Assembly (NCBI GenBank): GCA_021234155.1
Contig: JAJEKV010000022.1
Coordinates: 9,552,934-9,616,933 of the forward strand
Length of the DNA: 64,000 nucleotides
Source: Isoetes taiwanensis
Taxonomy: Eukaryota > Streptophyta > Lycopodiopsida > Isoetales > Isoetaceae
Direction of reading: 5' to 3'
The notes under the pieces: generated by a model
The model's database searches: none
What the model saw: only the letters and a program-made list of their open reading frames with translations
What the model was told of the DNA's origin: nothing
Part shown: positions 10,481-22,749 of the stretch, piece by piece
Layout: the number at the start of each line of letters is the position of its first letter
Numbering within the stretch: the first letter of the stretch is position 1
Program-made: the position numbers and the translations under genes

Positions 10481-11241
10481 ACGAAGGTGAGCTTCTCCAT
10501 GTTAAGAGTAGTGACATTCCTCTTCATGCTTGTTATTAAGATGTGATATTCAGTGTGTAATGTAAGCCATAATCATTTTTTATTGACTGCATCATTAGGA
10601 GCCCGAAATTAACATGTTTGTTTATTGCACATATATAAATGCCATGAAATTGCATGCCACCAGCATCACTGCAGTTGTCTCCAACAATCTCATTTCTGGT
10701 GTGTATAGGGTATGGGTCACTAAACCTACCAATCGTCGAATTCAATTGCTCGAATGGCAACATATCAAGATCACTCCACGTTCCAATGCCCTTTAACTTG
10801 CAGTTACCAGGGCAGAAAACTGGTAAACAGCAGTAAACAGGTATTGTGGATGCCCATATACAAGAATGTTTTTGTTTAGTGTACAGAAACAATGCCCACA
10901 GCAGACATGTACAGAAATTGATCTGCAGAAACATGCATGGGGGCTGATCCAATAAATGGACCAGATTGAGCCCAAGAATGTCCGTGGTCAGAAATGCAAG
11001 GAAGGTGATATACATGAAAATGTACTTAAGGCACATTTTGGAGATGATCACATACATTACATATATATTACACATAAAAAATATTGTTTCTTTTATACAT
11101 AAAATTCCATGTTCCATGCATAACTAGAATGCACATATATTACATAATCGTAATTTCAAATGTTGATAACCTTGTACTCAATTAAAATTGTGTACACAGG
11201 AGGAAGAGATACACCAGTGAAGTCATAATATACAGACAGAC

Positions 11242-12023
11242 TTACAAGCATAGCCCTGATAACAGGTCCTCCAACTCAGCTATTTCTTTTGGTTCCTGAA
11301 ATGTAAAAATCACGAATTTGTATCGATAGCTAGTGAGTGAACGCAAGCAGCATTGTTATCAACAGCTGATATGTTAAGTTTGAAAATTAAACAACAATAA
11401 AAAGCAACACAAAGAAGCACCTTCAACGAATTAAAGTTCAGCTGATGTGCATCAGAATAAAATCCCAGACATTTATTTGCCTTTATGTAAAAGTACCAAT
11501 GCAGTTAACGAAATTACCATGTTACATATCTACTACAATCTATCTTGCCGTTGCCTTCATACCAAGCTTGCTTTGCCTTTATGCTTTTATCACGCATGGC
11601 CAAAGAAAGAATCCTAACCTTCTACGAAACTTTAACTAAATAGAAAAAGAGGGAAGCTCAGAAATCTGCTAAACTCTTTTGCAAACAACAAGCAAAAAGG
11701 AACAGAAAAACCATTTAAAATAAAAGAGAAACAGTGCTAAATCAGACATCTAACATACAAGGTAAATTAAAAAAGGCATAAAAAGAGAGAACCAAGAGGT
11801 AAGAAAACAAGATTCCAACAACAGAACCAACCTTATGAGGAGCCTGCAACAACTGCAGCGCTTTGCCAAGGACACGAAGCCGATGGGCAGCATAGGAACT
11901 AGTAGGCGGAAGCTGTTTGAGGCGCTCTATTTCAGCTTTGACAAGGGCTTCTTTAGGATGTTCTTTAGCTAACGTAATAAGGCCACCACTTCCGGGCAAC
12001 GATCCTTCGCTTTGGCCTATCAT
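11242..12023 (-). CDS. Small conserved-looking two-exon protein (81 aa)
   Basis: Exon 1 runs from ATG 12023 to 11832 (MIGQSEGSLPGSGGLITLAK ... ALQLLQAPHK). Its donor is AAG|GTTGGT. Exon 2 runs from 11295 to 11242 after an ATTTCAG acceptor and reads EPKEIAELEDLLSGLCL, then stop. The phase is preserved across the 536-bp intron. The protein is charged and helical, with HPKEALVKAEIERLKQLPP and SSYAAHRLRVLGKALQLL. This looks like a real small cytosolic or nuclear plant protein with a short coiled segment. I recall no function. The upstream non-ATG extension of the frame is probably not used. Confidence 0.65.
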
Positions 12024-12220
12024 CCAGAACAAAATCAACTCCGACCAAAGTAAAACAGCCTTCTGTTTGTTTGCATTTATCCTTTTAGGCCCTTTTGGGT
12101 CAACAAGATTCTGCTATATTCCATCGATGTACCTGAAATTATCTACATTTACCGACCGTGGTATCCCCTAATGGGATGTTGCCGTGTGGTATCGCGTAAA
12201 AAGTATTATATATTTATTTA

Positions 12221-12481
12221 TTATCTACTAGAAAAAGTTCCCAGCAACAGTAAAAAATATTATGGAAATGCTTAGCTTACTGGCTAGAGTTGGGGGGTAT
12301 GGGGGGCTAGACTTGGGTTCGAATCCACCATGCAATGAAAAATTTTCAAATCAGTGGATGCACGTCGCTCATTTTTGTTGAAACTATGATTATATTTGTA
12401 CTCAAGCTCCATGGCCTCTTCATAGGCCCTAAGAGAGCTACTTAATAAATTAAATTAAATTATTTATCTACTAGAAAAAGT
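12221..12481 (+). mobile_element. tRNA-derived SINE with 18-bp target site duplication
   Basis: Identical 18-bp repeats TTATCTACTAGAAAAAGT at 12221-12238 and 12464-12481 flank a 225-bp insert. The insert has an A-box-like TAGCTTACTGG (12273-12283) and a perfect B box GGTTCGAATCC (12316-12326), at the spacing of an internal Pol III promoter. It ends in a simple TAAATTAAATTAAATTAT tail. These are the marks of a SINE mobilised by LINE machinery. Confidence 0.85.
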
Positions 12482-14790
12482 GACCAACGTTGCTGGCTTT
12501 TTGTTGAGCACAAAAATGTTGGAATTGTATTAAAAGTTAAGCCTGCCCTATCGCTAGTTATGTAATATCATCTAAACAAATAAAAAAACATTTAAATTCA
12601 AACTGTAATGGCAATTCAAATATAAATGTACTAACTTGACCTTGTTTTGTAAACTCCTTATGTTTTTCCTTGCAATAATGTAGCAACTTGACATTGTTTT
12701 GTAGGCTCCTTATATTTTTCCTTGTAGGAACATCTTATTAAGATAGAAGCGAATGACGATAGCATATAGTGATGGATTTGAAATTGATAGTTTCTCCATG
12801 TACTTACATCCTCCTTGAGACTATAAAGGCCCATTGAACAATTTCTAAATTCAAAATGAGAGTGAGTGGCAATTGTAGAATTAAGATTGGAGCTATTTGA
12901 TCCTCTTTCGGGACATAGTAGAAAGAATGCTAGTAGAAGATGCCCCTAGTAATGTAAGCTTTAAATCCACTAAACTTAGCTCATACACCATAGTTCTTGT
13001 TACAATATTTGAAAAATAAAGATAAGCTTAATTGCTTTATGTGTGTATTAGAGGTATGGTGTGGAGCCCACAAACTTTTATGTTTGGTAAGAATGCATAT
13101 GTTCTTTGATGATGGCAATAAGAGCATCATAAGCAAAACAACAGTCTTCACTTGAGGTGTCCAACTTACTCCCAAGGCCTCTTCAAGTATGCAAAGCAAA
13201 GCAAATGTGACCTTCATCAACACGAAAATTTAAATGTCGTATTGATATGTTCTCTAATATGCATCTTCCGACAACTTCAAGAAAAAGAAACCTAACCTTA
13301 ACAACCTACTCCAAAGTTTTGCTGCTAAGAAACCTGACCACAACCTACTCCAAAGTTTCTTTGCTCACATAACTCGTGATCAAAATGCTCATCCCTCACA
13401 TGTGGAAAGCATGAGAATTTCCTAAGCAATCGCAGTCTTAGCACGTCAAAAGATAATTCATTACTCAATTTGACTTCTACTTCAGCTGTCTGTTCAATAT
13501 GTTGGGTACACTTCGTTTTGCAACCTCCATCTGACATGGCATATATCTCAGCCATTGATTTGTAGATTGTGTGGTCTGGATCTGTGCCACATCAAGTGGG
13601 GTGCTGCAAGACGAAGGTGTCCCAATGTTCAAATGATTTGCATTTTCAATGTAATTTTGCTAGTTTAGCTATGCTTGAGATGGTAATTCATCATGTCTTA
13701 CCAATGTGAACACGTGACCCTAGCATATTTTTGAGTACTCAATGGACCTTTTGAATCTTTTAGAATGAGAACATCAGAATAATACTTGGAGAAATATCAA
13801 AGGCCCTAAATAATTTCGAATTTATAGCATGAATTAGCTGCTAAATAGGAGAAAACAGAGATCAATATTAAGGTCTAGCATATTTACCTAATTGAAAGAA
13901 GACAAATCCACTTGATAGTCTTGAATTCCATGAGAAGGTGTCCATTTAAAGCATAATATGATTCACCGGGCTTCACAAAGACATTTTGCAAAATGTGCAG
14001 GCTCCAAGCACATTATTTTTGCTACATTTTGTAGCATGGATCTTACAATGGAAAGAGCATGGTCTTACAATGGCAATGCTGGTTTATGTCGATCATCTCT
14101 TCCTACTTGTTAAATGCTTAGGACAATCCAAACAGTTTGTTCCACAAAATCCTGAGATTGATAACTCAAATATCCACAAAATGCCAGTTTTGAACTGCCC
14201 AGAAATGGTAACATTTCTTATACGTCAATGACCGGCCATGGTTTTCTTCTGCCCATGAAATTTCAATCTCAGTTGCTTCTACATTATACTGCAACTTCTG
14301 CCACATGCAGGCATTGTTAAGTTAATCAATCTGATTTCTCAAACGCATTATAGGTATATAAATGTAGAAATATAAATCAACAGTAATATAACTCAAAGCA
14401 ATATGTCAAATACATATCTACCTTTCGAACTGCCCACGACATTGTAAAAGTACATATTTTTTTTTTATGCAAAAAAGGAATAATGAACTTGTAAAAATTT
14501 GAGTACGAAAATATAGCCCTTGGCTTCAGAAGGATAAACCTAAATTATCAAGGCCTGCAAAATGAACATTCTAGGAAAATGTTCAAATGCTTTACATATA
14601 TTTTATCGATCCTAGCCTTAAAACATAATTCCATTCAGCCATGCATTACATCATATTAAAACATTGATATTCAAAGGTACATCCGATATTAAATGAAAAA
14701 TCATTTAGAGATAAGCATTATTGGATATGTTATAAACTTTATGCATATGTTGCAGTATTATTCAGTGATTTCTCTTGCTAAAGGGGACTC
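12482..14790. other. Non-coding AT-rich stretch
   Basis: No gene or element was recognised. A short direct repeat AACCTACTCCAAAGTTT occurs near 13300 and 13340. The short open frames have no domain signal. Confidence 0.45.
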
Positions 14791-14794
14791 TTGA

Positions 14795-15440
14795 TTACAT
14801 AAAGCAAAAGTCAAGCATAGAGTGCATTATTTGCAAAGATAGATATGTTTGGATATTGAGTGCATCCCGGAAACACTGAACATCTCGAATGGATGCAGGT
14901 GTTTGCCACTCCATAGAGACTCCATGTGGAGTGATATGATAGCCAAGGAACTCCACATTATCCTGCTCGAACTCACTTCTCAATTTTGGCATATAACCTG
15001 TGCTCACGAAGCTTCGGAAGGACCTGTCGAACATGCCTCTCATGTTCTTCGAGAGTCTTAGAATAAATAAGAATATCATCCAAATAAATGATAAATAAAA
15101 GTGTCTAAGAACTCTCGTAAAACATCATTATCCATATGCTGAAATACTGTTGGAGCATTGATAAGTCCAAACGGCATAACTGTATACTCAAAATGGCCAT
15201 AGAGAGTACGAAAAGTTATTTTCCATTCATCACCCTCCTGGATTTGGATAAGATTATAGGCACCCTGAAGATCACTCTTCGCGAAATAATGTCGATGAAG
15301 TTTGGGCATGACATGAAGGTTCTCCAGATCTTTTTTAAAATGAACAAATTTAACTGGTGGATCCTGTGGAATGGCGGTTATCCCATAGGCAGAATGCATG
15401 TCCTATGGCATGACCCTGCCATAATGCAAGGGAAGTTCCC
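14795..15440 (-). pseudogene. Ty3/gypsy reverse transcriptase fragment
   Basis: The minus strand reads [40 protein letters not shown] and VLREFLDTF (15399-15100). After a shift it reads [13 protein letters not shown] and DNVEFLGYHITPHGVSMEWQ. This covers RT palm blocks B-C (catalytic D in KSDL; the xxDD box is lost at the frameshift) and the thumb (FLGYHI). Block wording (EGDEWK-FRT-YGHFEY) differs from the chromoviruses on the right side of the window, so this is another Ty3/gypsy lineage. No LTR, RNase H or integrase adjoins it. It is an isolated dead fragment. Confidence 0.85.
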
Positions 15441-16490
15441 ATTCTTGTATACATAGCGTTTGGGTGTACATGTTTCTTGTATTTATTGAATAAAAACATT
15501 TCTTTCTAAAAACAACTAGAAACGTGTGCCCAGCGATGCCGGGCATTAGTCGTTTACGTGCGGAATGGGTAAATTTAAGGGAGTTTGTATTAAGACCTAT
15601 AAATATCCGGGGAAAAAAAAAACTTCTGTAAATGTAGTCATGATATAGACGTAATGGAGTATGAATTATGAAGGATTTATGGTTTAGAGATGCTGAGCAT
15701 TACCCCTAACACATGGAATGGGTAAAAGTAATGGAAAGCATGGAGTGGAACATACGCAGTAGGCACAGAGAGAAAATTAGTTTAGGGTTGGAATGCCTTT
15801 TAATTCCTTGTGTCTTTTGAATTTTCTAATTCTTAAATTCTCATTGATAAAACAAAATCTTGAAGGGTGGATGCATTCTTCACGCACGATCAATTGCATA
15901 AAAGAAATATTATATTTAGGCTTCCTAAAAGCCAATATTTCTAAGAGCAAGCAATTGATTCCATTTTTCCACATAGGTTGCTACAAACATGTTTGTTTAC
16001 TATGCTTGATTTATTACATTAACAAAAGGTGCACTTGAGATCATTGTTGTCTTATATAATAATAAGCATATTGTCTATGGTCATTGCCTTCAATTGAAAC
16101 TTGCAACTGCAATGCATTTGGGATCTTTCATATACACTTGCGTCATGATGAAAACCTCGTTCTAAGATGGACTTTCAAGCAGTGAGTGCAATAATTACAA
16201 TTTATACATTATTCTACAATGGTTCTACATACGGCTACTTATTGAAATCCTTTCACAGCTTCGAAATGCATTGATAGTTGGCTAAACAATAACGTTGTTG
16301 CTAAACCCCCAACAATTAATAAAAACTCTCATGAATGGTTTTTTGGATTCTTTGGATTTTCAATCTCAATACATTAAAGACCAGAACTTGGTCTCCAATG
16401 GTGGTTTTGCAACAATTTGGGGTCCAATGGTGATATTGCAACTTTGATGCAGTTATATGATTATTGAATGTTCTAAATTTAGAAGTTTTT
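15441..16490. other. Non-coding stretch between retroelement fragments
   Basis: AT-rich, with no domain signal on either strand. It may hold the decayed middle of the element that includes the protease and gag to the right, but no pol motifs could be read. Confidence 0.35.
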
Positions 16491-16498
16491 AAACCGTA

Positions 16499-17135
16499 TC
16501 ATTTTATCAATGATCTGAGTCTTTTTAAATATAGAAGTTTAAATATAGACACATCATTGAACTCCCTAATGAGCCTTGCTACTGGCTTGGGCAACTGATT
16601 CCCATTTAGGTCACTTCCCTTCTCTTTACTTGGTTCGCCTCTAACCTCAGAATACAATCCACCTTGTTTCTTACTATACTCTTTCTCAGCTGCTTCAAAG
16701 AAATGCACTGCATAGGAGAAGCTACCTTCTTACCTTTTACTATGAATCTGTTGCCGTCCGGCGCCGTCATGGAGATCTCGTTGCGTTCGCAGTCAATCAT
16801 GGCTTTAGCTGGCTTTAGGAACTACATTCCTACTATAAGATCATACTTTCCAATATCCATGACTTCTGCCCCTATTGGCCACTTGCTTCCACTAAGGTCT
16901 ATGTCGAACGTGATCCTCCTCCCCTTGGTGTGGCGAATGGCACCACTTTCCATGCTAACTGGCCTTGGCTTTGACTTCAAGACCTTGCTCTTCATTAGGG
17001 CAGCCATCCTAGGAGAGGCAAAGTTGTGAGAGCTACCTGTACTTATCAAGACTAGGTATGGACTGTTATCTATGTTTCCCTCAGTCGAGATGACTGTGGA
17101 CTGATTTTCAACATCACCTGACTCAATAGCTGCAC
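16499..17135 (-). pseudogene. Ty3/gypsy aspartic protease region
   Basis: Minus-strand translation from about 17062 gives an (I)STGSSHNFASPRMA active-site loop (DTG with D outside the readable frame), then DIDLSGSKWPIGAEVMDIGK and YDLIVGM, the second conserved strand of retropepsins (usually D-x-I-L-G-M). Downstream come EISMTAPDGNRFIVKGKK and EFNDVSIFK, the linker that leads to RT in related elements. Frames are broken several times. It belongs to the same minus-strand element as the gag to its right and the primer site at 19079. Confidence 0.75.
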
Positions 17136-17226
17136 AGATTTTGCACTTACCTTCTATAAAATCTTTGCCTTCCTGCTGGTCATCATCTTCATCATCACCC
17201 TCGGTTGGAGATTCCCAATCCGCAGG

Positions 17227-18499
17227 TTACGCCACGCCGTTATGCATGACGAATGGGCCGGTTATTGTGTTCGTATTCCCGGTTGGGAAGCACCTAAAGC
17301 ACAACTTCTTTTCGATGCATTCTTGTCTTTTCTCCTTAGGGATGCTGTCTAAGCGAACTGCCCCCTGATCCATCCTATGGCCTGCGGTCTCCAAATTGTT
17401 TTCCCTGAGCTTTCCCTTCTTTGTTGGCCTCCTACCGGGCGTGTTTCTTTGCTTGCTTATTCTGATACTGCCATGCCGTCTTACCTTTGAAGGGTAGCGC
17501 TTACGCCTCGGAGTTCTTGGGACTTCTTCCAAACTCAAGGCCTTGTCCTCGACCTCCCATTTGTTCTTGGGTTAATTGCTCGAACTAACCTTTTTGATGT
17601 TCTTGTTGAGCCCTTCAATGTAACCCTCGACCGCTTGTTCTCTCACGCGGATCACGGGCACATTGAGTCTTAACCTCATAAATTCCTCTCGTGTACTTAG
17701 CTCTTGATAGATTCCCCTGGGTCTAGCCTATAGAACTCACTGGATCTTTAGATAAATGCGATCTCGACGCATTAATGTTTCGCGGGAAAGCTTTCTTGAA
17801 GGTCTTGAATCGTAGTTGTTTTAGTCTCAACTTATTAGACTTAGCATACCCCTTTCCACCATATCACGGCTGCTCCTATGCTTCTTCACTACCTTAGGTG
17901 GCTTGAGCCACTTAGGGTAGGGTAGCGTTGGGGTTCTGAAGATTCCCAACGCTCTTGGACTGCTCCCTCTTCACATCTTCCTCCTCTTAGGTCTTAGCGT
18001 CTCTTAGGTCTCCTCCCTCGTGGGCGGTTCTTCAATGTTGTGATGCCACAGTAGCTTGTCCCTCCTTGCCTTCTTCCTCCTCTCCCTTCTCCCTTGCTCC
18101 CTCTCCATTTTCTTCGGCGGCCGGGTCTCTTAGGGTCACTCTGTTACTTCTATTCCCCTTCTTCTTTTCTTGAAGGGGCTGCTAGTCCTGTGGGCAGGCT
18201 TTCCCCTCGTGGGTCTCCTCCCCTCCGTCCCTCCCTCCTGAGGGGTCTCCCTCTGTGGGAGAGAGTGCGAAGTGAATAGTCTCGATTCGTGCTGCTGGGT
18301 CTCGGCCAAATGACGGCCACTCTGCGGCTCCTCTGCCATTCATGGAAGGTCTCATCGATGAAGAAGGCAGCTCTTCCTCCTCCCCGCCAGTCGCGGGGTG
18401 CTCACGGGATCTGCTTGCCGTGACCTCCTCTCTTTGCCTCGCCCGCCATCGGGGTGCGCCTCGGCTACACTTCTGTATGTTTGTTTTCGTTCTCGCCAT
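17227..18499 (-). pseudogene. Ty3/gypsy gag ORF beginning MARTK
   Basis: The gag start is ATG 18499 (MARTKTNIQKCSRGAPRWRA), about 590 nt inside the primer site. Frameshifted remnants of a retrotransposon-gag capsid region lie at 17900-17600. The end (17400-17285) reads SIPKEKRQECIEKKLCFRCF, the start of a zinc knuckle. The same PKEKRQECIE string recurs in the plus-strand gag at 38.5 kb, so the two elements are related. The first 40 residues are rich in Arg and resemble a histone H3 tail (MARTK, APR, PATGG at matching order), which may be chance. No H3 fold follows. The gene is non-functional. Confidence 0.7.
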
Positions 18500-19078
18500 A
18501 TCTTACGGATAGGGAAACTGATGACGTAAGGCTGATCAAGAGAGAGAAGGTTGTAGGCAAGGTTTGGGGGGAAATGAGGTGGCAAGAAGATATTTAAAAA
18601 GGTAGATGCTCTAGGGAATATTCCCCTACCATTAATAGGTCTAATAATTAGCCCCCTCCCCTATTAATTACTCCCATATACTTAATTATTAGTATACACT
18701 TAATTATTAATATATATAGTTAATACAGTATTATACTTATAATTTCGAATTTTTTTTCCTAATGGTTTGAAGTGTTAATTATGAATTTGCGCCATTTTTC
18801 ACCCATGTCTCAGTTGGCATGATTCTTCGACTTATATTAGGTGAAATTTGATGCTGATGCATAATTTTCACTTCAAATTTACTAGAATGTTAATTTGACT
18901 CATTCTTTTCCTCATCTAACAACTTAGCCTATTCTTACGGACCCACTACATAGGAGAAACATTTTTCCCCTATTTTCGAGGTTCCATGGTGGAAATTTTT
19001 CATTTCACACCCTATTAGGCCTGTTAGACTACTTTCAGGGACATGGTCAGTTCTAGTTCTTGGTCAACCTAGAACATC

Positions 19079-19090
19079 GCTCTGATACCA
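19079..19090 (-). other. Primer binding site (initiator tRNA-Met type)
   Basis: On the minus strand TGGTATCAGAGC directly follows the LTR end (GGGAGCGTCACA plus one base). It matches the 3' end of plant initiator tRNA-Met, the usual Ty3/gypsy and copia primer. It fixes the element as minus-strand, with its 5' LTR on the right. Confidence 0.9.
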
Positions 19091-19091
19091 T

Positions 19092-20116
19092 TGTGACGCT
19101 CCCTGCTAAATATACGGCGCCTACCGTACACTCCCAGAAATCCCCATCCGGGTCCCCCGACCACCACGGGCCCTCCGCCTATCCCCATTCGAGATGACTC
19201 TAGTGGGGGAAGGGACACCAAAGGTGTCTTAGTGCCCTTCCCCCTATGGGCTCCTATCACAGCGGAAGCATAAACAACGCCGTAACTAGCAACAACAATA
19301 CATCATACTACCTCGAAGGGTAGCCCATCCACATATCCACAACTACAAAGAAGATAATCATATGCCATAAAACATGAGAGCTCCCTACCCATGGCTGGAG
19401 CTCATAAGGAAGGTTTGGACCGGCGGCCTCAAGATAGAGCAGACCGAAGTCATAACAATGGCGAGCTGGCTATAGACAATGGCTAGGGTTGACTACTCCA
19501 TCCGCCCCTCCTGTGCATACTTACCATGAACGAGCTAGATCGGGCTCGGCATGACTCTAGCCTTGGGATATGCAATCCCATGGTATCACCCATCGGGACT
19601 ACTCCAAGTTGCATCTCCTGGGTCCGGCCGAGGCAGAAGGGTTGCATCTCCCTTCCCGGTCCTACCAGAGGTTCTACAGGCGGCTAGAGAATCGTGGGCG
19701 ACACACCGATTCGTACCCACTTAACCCCCAAAACAGGGAGCCAAGCCGCACTTGCAACTCCCCGAGAGGCGGTGACACACCATTGCCCTGGGTGAAAGTA
19801 TCTTTCGGTGGGTAGCAAAAAAAACGCCCGACCAGACACCCGGCAGCACCCTTCATCTTATTTTTCCACCCTTCACCAATTGAAGTGTAACCTATGCTAT
19901 GCCCGTCACTTCGCATAGGGCATACCCGCTTTCAATCATAACCTTCTTCCCAATCGTGAATTAACGATGTGGACCGAAGGGTAGCGAACTTTAATTTGTA
20001 ATTTCGAACCGTGCTCCCCACCTTTTTGCTACTCCGCCAAATAGCCAGCGGAGAAGAAGCTCGAGAATTTCGGATTCACTCCAAGCTTAGTATTCCAAAA
20101 CTCAAGCGCCAAAACT
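19092..20116 (-). mobile_element. 5' LTR of the minus-strand Ty3/gypsy element (outer end undefined)
   Basis: The inner end is TGTGACGCTCCC at 19092, abutting the primer site. The end sequence resembles that of the family Y LTR (CGTATAT...GGGARCGTCAC before TGGTATCAGAGC), so they are related families. GC-rich LTR sequence continues to about 19.9 kb. No matching CA-type outer terminus was found before the gene start at 20117, so the outer boundary is approximate or truncated. Confidence 0.6.
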
Positions 20117-22305
20117 ATGGTGAAGAAGGTTGTTAATCCATGGCTCGGTGACAATTCCAATGGATGCCATGCGGCGGGGTAAGCAAAATGCAAATCCAAT
20201 TTTGATGGCTTATGGTGCCCCTGTTAATTTGTTTTTCTTGATTTCTTTCAGCCAAGAAGGAACGTGCCCCTAAGACCGACTGGCTGATTGCCGAACCGAG
20301 GAGGACTTCCATGCCTGGCTGGTCTATCAAACGAGGGTGTGCATCCCTCTCAATTTTGAACGGATGTGATATCTGCAGTGAGAATATAATGAGGTTTGGG
20401 ACACCAATGGTGTCATTCGAACAAGACATCCATCGACAAAATAAGGCGAGCAGAAGAAGCTCTAATTGAGTATTGAGCAAGATATACCCGAAGGATTGAA
20501 GAACGAGGAAGTAAGGAAGGCGGGTTTCCTTTTATTTGCATTCAACAACCGCAAGAGGGCCAAGCGGCAGATCCGGGAAAATTTCAAGGTCAATTGGGCA
20601 AAGAATGGCAGCAAAAAGCGTGAGCCTATTCGAGCAAGGTCAAGAGTAAAACCCAAGACCGGCCGCCCTATGAACACAAAGCAGAGCCCAAAGAAAATCC
20701 TGGCAACAAGCGGCACGAAAAAGCATTGCGGAAAAGCCCGACCTCAACAGGAACGCTGTGAAAATTAGAAGGGAGGTTGTCATTCATTCAGAGTACTTCA
20801 ATGTGTCAGCCAAACATTCTCGACTTATGGGGAAAAATATTTCCCGTCCGGGAAAGCATGATCCAAGATATGGGGAAGCCCTAAAATTGCGCCAGAATGA
20901 CCCTAGTGTCAAAGAAGGAACAGTCGCTAACTGGGGCAAAGGGAAGCTTCTTCTACCGGGCAGAGGGGAAGTTGAAGACCATAAAGGATAATATTGCACG
21001 TCTTCAAGCCTTTGCCGGATCCTAATGCAGGTGTCTCTGAGATTCATTCTTTGGAGAGGGAGAAAGATATGGCAGAATATAGGCCGAAGTCCCTACTTGA
21101 AATGGGGTGGGCCAATAGATCAAACCCGCGGTGTAGAAAAGGTGGCTGCACTAATCGCCGAGATTGCCAACAACGAGTCCCTCCTTGCAAAAACCCAGCA
21201 TCTTACGCTGAATGTCACCGGTCAGGAGATGACCAAGAGAAATGATCACTGGTCAAGATCACTCCAATACCATTCGATTGCCAATTGGAGATGAGGAGAG
21301 ATGCTCCACCAGTGGTCTTGCATTCCGGGATGATTACACCTCTGACTGCCGGATGAAATGTGGACATCATTATCAACGTTAGTCTGCACGGTTTGCTCAT
21401 GGAAAAAGGATCTTACCGAGTGCAGAGACCATTCCTACGGGCTTAGTGCAGAAATAGGTGTTTTTAATGACAAGAAAGCGGGAAGTGTTGCATCTTTGGA
21501 ACAGCTCACAAAACCGAGAAGAAGATAATTGATGTTGATGAGCATGTAGACACAACTCCCGGTAGCGGCGGAAAAGGAAACAAACAAATCACACCAAAAA
21601 GTAAAAGGACCCCAGGATCAGCCAAGCACAAGTCCACAAGGGTTCACACTCCTGCCAAGACATGGGAAAAAAGGTACATGCCGTTTTGAGGGCTCGATTT
21701 TGAATTGACAAAGATCGGAAGGTGTGTAGACATTGGACGACAAAACTCACACAAAGACTTCTTCGACATCGCAAAGACTTTGGCAAAGTCTTGGGGAGAC
21801 ACTAAAGCATCTTGAATCCAAGGAGATTCAAGTAGTAGTGATGGTGCCAACAATTATAGTATAGTTCCAAATTCTGCAAATGCCTCTACAAAGGCCTCCT
21901 CTAACATTGTTGTCAGTAGGAAGGAAAAAACGATGGCGAAGATGTAAGAATCGATTCGCGGTCGTTAAGCAGTGTGAACAAAGGTTGACACACGGTCAAG
22001 GGCCGTGAAGGTTGTGGAAGAAGAAAGTGAGGGTGAGTAAAAATGACCTTGATGAGGGCGTCCCCATAGAAGTAGCATTTGGAAAGAAAAACATGGCTAA
22101 TGTAATTTTGCCTTATGTATTTCGGAGCAAGCAAACCTTGATTTTGCAAGATAACCCTAAACCATCAAAAGGTTTTGTTCAAACAATTAATATATTTGAT
22201 CCCTGTTTTATTCCACCTTTAATGTGCAAATTTTGGTTTGGATTATTCAACTTAGGCTTACGTAAAACTTGTCTGAAAAAGAAGGCAGCCAATGGTTATA
22301 CTTAG
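20117..22305 (+). pseudogene. Unrecognised exon-like stretch upstream of the FCP1-like domain
   Basis: ATG 20117 opens MVKKVVNPWLGDNSNGCHAA and meets a GGGG|TAAGC-type donor at 20178. A TTTCTTTCAG acceptor at 20251 precedes KKERAPKTDWLIAEP and MPGWSIKRG, but the phase across this intron does not match. Basic coding-like pieces follow: RKAGFLLFAFNNRKRAKRQI, KIRREVVIHSEYFNVSAKH, GVEKVAALIAEIANNESLLA and DEGVPIEVAFGKKNMANVIL. They are in different frames with stops between them. They may be the N-terminal exons of the phosphatase-like gene downstream. The product is not identified. Confidence 0.4.
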
Positions 22306-22749
22306 TGAATCGATGAAGAAGACAATACAGATAAAAAGTGCCAAAGACAAACTCTAACATACAAAAGGTGCCTTTGTTATCCCGTTATATTTCAGAATGT
22401 GTTTTAGAATTTGGGTTGTTAATTGCAGCTCATCCTTGCATGCGGAGAACAAGACAGTCGTGAATGAAGAAACCAGGGACAAAGGCAAAGCAAAGGGTTC
22501 TGATAGCGGGAAACACCCATACATTGGGGGCGGGGAGATACTAATAAGGATGAATCGACTATGGCTATCAGCACTCTCCATCATCTAGTAGCAAAGATAA
22601 AGCAGAGTCCAAAGGGTTAAAAGACTGCCCAAGACCTCCCTCGATAGCACTTCCCGCCAGAGTCCAAAGACACATTGCGGCCACGGACAAGCCGCGATCA
22701 AAGCACACATCGACGGTGGTTGCAAACGCGTCAAGGATGGACACCCGGT

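Noticed and set aside
10536-11117. 193-residue minus-strand open frame
   Set aside because: Cys/Ile/Leu-rich low-information translation with no domain, no splice or promoter context; looks like a chance frame in AT-rich DNA.
16664-17029. 121-residue plus-strand open frame
   Set aside because: Antisense shadow of the minus-strand protease region, which has recognisable retropepsin motifs.
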